Assembly: GCA_023653245.1 (NCBI GenBank) | Contig: JAMNXK010000155.1 | Span: forward strand, 1 to 5,906 | From: Tagaea sp. | Lineage (GTDB): Bacteria; Pseudomonadota; Alphaproteobacteria; CACIAM-22H2 | Direction: 5' to 3' | Length of the DNA stretch: 5,906 nucleotides | Shown: piece by piece, positions 4,786 to 5,906 of the stretch | How positions within the stretch are numbered: the first letter of the stretch is position 1 | Layout of the letters: each line of letters starts with the position of its first letter | Notes under the pieces: model-generated | The model's database searches: none | Seen by the model: the letters and a program-made list of their open reading frames with translations, nothing else | Told to the model about the DNA's origin: nothing | Translations under genes and position numbers: made by a program

Positions 4786-5702
4786 GCCAGCAATCCTTGG
4801 CGCCGGCAAAGCGCTTCGAGTTCGGTGCGTTCGGCATCGGACACGCCGAGCTGCGGCTCGCGGCAGGTCGCGTGCGGGATCAAGCCTTGCAGGCGCAGGA
4901 CCTCTTTCATGCGCGGGCGGAAGTCGCGGATCGGCGGTCGCCAGCAATAACGCGCGATCGGCCCGAGCTTGTCCCAGATCGCTTTGGCCGCCGCCAGATC
5001 GCCCGTCCGGCAGGCGCGGATCATGGCGCCCAGCTCGGCCGTCGCGGTGCCCGCGAAGCCGATCAACGCGCCGTCGCAGCCCATCAGCTGCGCTTCGAAG
5101 ATGAACGTGTCGCTGCCGGTCAGAACGCCGATCGGGCGGTCCAGCGCCTTGACCGCCTCGACGGCCTGGAGAGTCTGGGTCGCGTCGAACGAGGATTCCT
5201 TCATCGCGACAAGCCCGGGAATCTCGGCCATGGCGCGCAAGATGTCGGGCGTGTAGTCGGGGCCCCACCCCTTGGGGAACTGGAAGCAGACGATCGGCAG
5301 CCCCGCCGCCTCGGCGATGGCGCGGTGATAGCGCACGATCATCTCGGTGGGCACGGGCGCGCCCGAGAATGTCGGAAACGCCGGGAACACCGCCAAGCCT
5401 TCGGCGCCGCAGGCGGCGAGTTTTTCGGCCTTGGCGGCGGCGGCGGCCGTCGAGCCCGCGCCGCAACCCGACAGGAAACGCGCGCGGCCGCCGATCGTGC
5501 GCGCGCAGAGCCGCGCCACTTCGTACTGCTCCTCGTCGGTCAGCGACACGACCTCCGAGGCGTCCATGTTCATCGCGATCGCGTCCGGCTTCTGACCCGC
5601 GATCCAGTCGATGTAGCGCTCCAGCGTCGCCCAATCGACCGATTGATCGGGTTTCATGGGCAGGAACGGGGCGGCGATCAGGCCTTTGAAGGGGCGTTCC
5701 AT
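4782..5702 (-). CDS. Dihydrodipicolinate synthase / N-acetylneuraminate lyase family protein
   Basis: A 306-residue TIM-barrel protein of the class I aldolase DapA/NanA family, usual length ~290-310. The family's Schiff-base lysine is present as Lys168 (LVAMKESS), with further landmarks FKGLIAAPFLP (5-15), FLSGCGAG (76-83), LTGSD (194-198) and DGALIGFAG (210-218). Members form an imine between this lysine and a 2-oxo acid such as pyruvate and then make or break a C-C bond, or dehydrate. Two key motifs differ from true dihydrodipicolinate synthase. The GTTGE loop reads MDASE (46-50), and the tyrosine of the YNxP motif is Phe140 (CFQFP). So it is unlikely to serve lysine synthesis and is more likely a catabolic lyase, dehydratase or hydrolase of unknown substrate. 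The ATG has GAGGA 4 nt upstream. It is the middle gene of the operon, 7 nt after the ABC ATPase and overlapping the barrel gene by ATGA. Confidence 0.88.
   Translation of the reverse strand: MERPFKGLIAAPFLPMKPDQSVDWATLERYIDWIAGQKPDAIAMNMDASEVVSLTDEEQYEVARLCARTIGGRARFLSGCGAGSTAAAAAKAEKLAACGAEGLAVFPAFPTFSGAPVPTEMIVRYHRAIAEAAGLPIVCFQFPKGWGPDYTPDILRAMAEIPGLVAMKESSFDATQTLQAVEAVKALDRPIGVLTGSDTFIFEAQLMGCDGALIGFAGTATAELGAMIRACRTGDLAAAKAIWDKLGPIARYCWRPPIRDFRPRMKEVLRLQGLIPHATCREPQLGVSDAERTELEALCRRQGLLA
4794..4798 (-). promoter_or_regulatory. Ribosome binding site of the two-domain barrel gene
   Basis: AAGGA on the minus strand, 8 nt before ATG 4785, sits within the last codons of the lyase-family gene. 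It fixes the start at the ATGA overlap although the frame remains open far upstream. Confidence 0.6.
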
Positions 5703-5706
5703 CGAT

Positions 5707-5711
5707 TCCTC
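5707..5711 (-). promoter_or_regulatory. Ribosome binding site of the lyase-family gene
   Basis: GAGGA on the minus strand, 4 nt before ATG 5702, overlaps the TGA stop of the ABC ATPase gene. Ribosomes ending the ATPase would pass directly over it, which fits coupled translation. Confidence 0.65.
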
Positions 5712-5906
5712 AATACTGGATGACGCCGCGGCGCATGAAGCATTCGGTGATTTCCTCGCAATAGGCGACGAACTTTGCCGAACTCACGACCGTCCGGTCG
5801 CGCGGGCGGGGCAGATCGACATGGATGATCCGATCGATCTTGCCCGGCCGGGGCGTCATGACGATCACGCGGTCGGCCAAAGCCACGGCTTCGGAGATGC
5901 CGTGCG
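5710..5906 (-). CDS. ABC transporter ATP-binding protein, SsuB/TauB/NrtD type, C-terminal fragment (partial)
   Basis: The last 64 residues of an ABC ATPase whose start lies beyond the right edge. The fragment opens at the switch (H-loop) histidine, HGISEAVALADRVIVM, followed by TPRPGKI, a strand and VDLPRPRD. These marks are typical of the nitrate/sulfonate/taurine/pyrimidine-precursor importer ATPases (NrtD, SsuB, TauB, and the ThiY/NMT1-linked type). In the family the protein sits on the cytoplasmic side of a binding-protein-dependent importer and hydrolyses ATP to drive uptake. Walker A, Walker B and the signature motif are outside the window. It ends 7 nt before the lyase-family gene on the same strand, so the importer and the downstream enzymes are very probably one operon. 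The transported compound cannot be read from this fragment. Confidence 0.88.
   Translation of the reverse strand, partial: HGISEAVALADRVIVMTPRPGKIDRIIHVDLPRPRDRTVVSSAKFVAYCEEITECFMRRGVIQY

Noticed and set aside
3256..4950. A 564-codon plus-strand open frame
   Set aside because: It overlaps the racemase-like gene in another frame and runs antisense to the barrel and lyase genes. The translation is Arg-rich with no domain.
4786..5634. Extended version of the barrel protein, fused in frame to sequence inside the lyase gene
   Set aside because: The upstream part is another frame of the lyase-family gene. The ATGA overlap and AAGGA site mark the true start at 4785.

Overview
The window is about 5.9 kb of very GC-rich, tightly packed bacterial chromosome. 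The gene content (a two-subunit protocatechuate 3,4-dioxygenase, an AraC-type regulator, an SsuB/TauB/NrtD-type ABC ATPase, a formate-dehydrogenase-like subunit) and the base composition suggest a soil or aquatic proteobacterium. Alphaproteobacteria is my best guess, from memory of similar proteins and not from any search. I see no RNA genes, insertion sequences, CRISPR arrays or phage genes.

Layout, left to right. (1) 1-204 (+): C-terminal end of a molybdopterin oxidoreductase, formate dehydrogenase alpha type. (2) 1477-201 (-): pcaH then pcaG, the beta and alpha subunits of protocatechuate 3,4-dioxygenase, 2 nt apart. (3) 1554-2396 (+): a short ribokinase-type PfkB sugar kinase. (4) 3220-2393 (-): an AraC-family regulator that probably starts at TTG. 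(5) 3431-4171 (+): an Asp/Glu/hydantoin-racemase superfamily protein in which neither catalytic cysteine is present. (6) 5906-4168 (-): a co-directional run of ABC transporter ATPase (partial, enters from the right edge), a dihydrodipicolinate synthase/N-acetylneuraminate lyase-family protein with altered active-site motifs, and a two-domain dimeric alpha/beta-barrel-like protein of unknown function.

How the genes may work together. PcaH and PcaG form one enzyme that cleaves the protocatechuate ring, the entry step of the beta-ketoadipate pathway; no other pca gene is in view. The right-hand run is clearly an operon: 7 nt between the first two genes, with the second gene's Shine-Dalgarno overlapping the first gene's stop, then an ATGA stop/start overlap. 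It looks like an uptake-plus-catabolism cassette for an unknown small compound. The racemase-like gene converges on it, and the AraC gene is divergent from the racemase-like gene across a 210-bp regulatory gap. A functional link among these is inferred from position only.

The most unusual features are the cysteine-less racemase homologue, the lyase-family protein that keeps its Schiff-base lysine but lacks the usual tyrosine, the coupled two-domain barrel protein, and the fact that all three convergent gene junctions are the same 4-nt stop-on-stop overlap (TTAA, TTAG, TTAG), which leaves no room for intergenic terminators.
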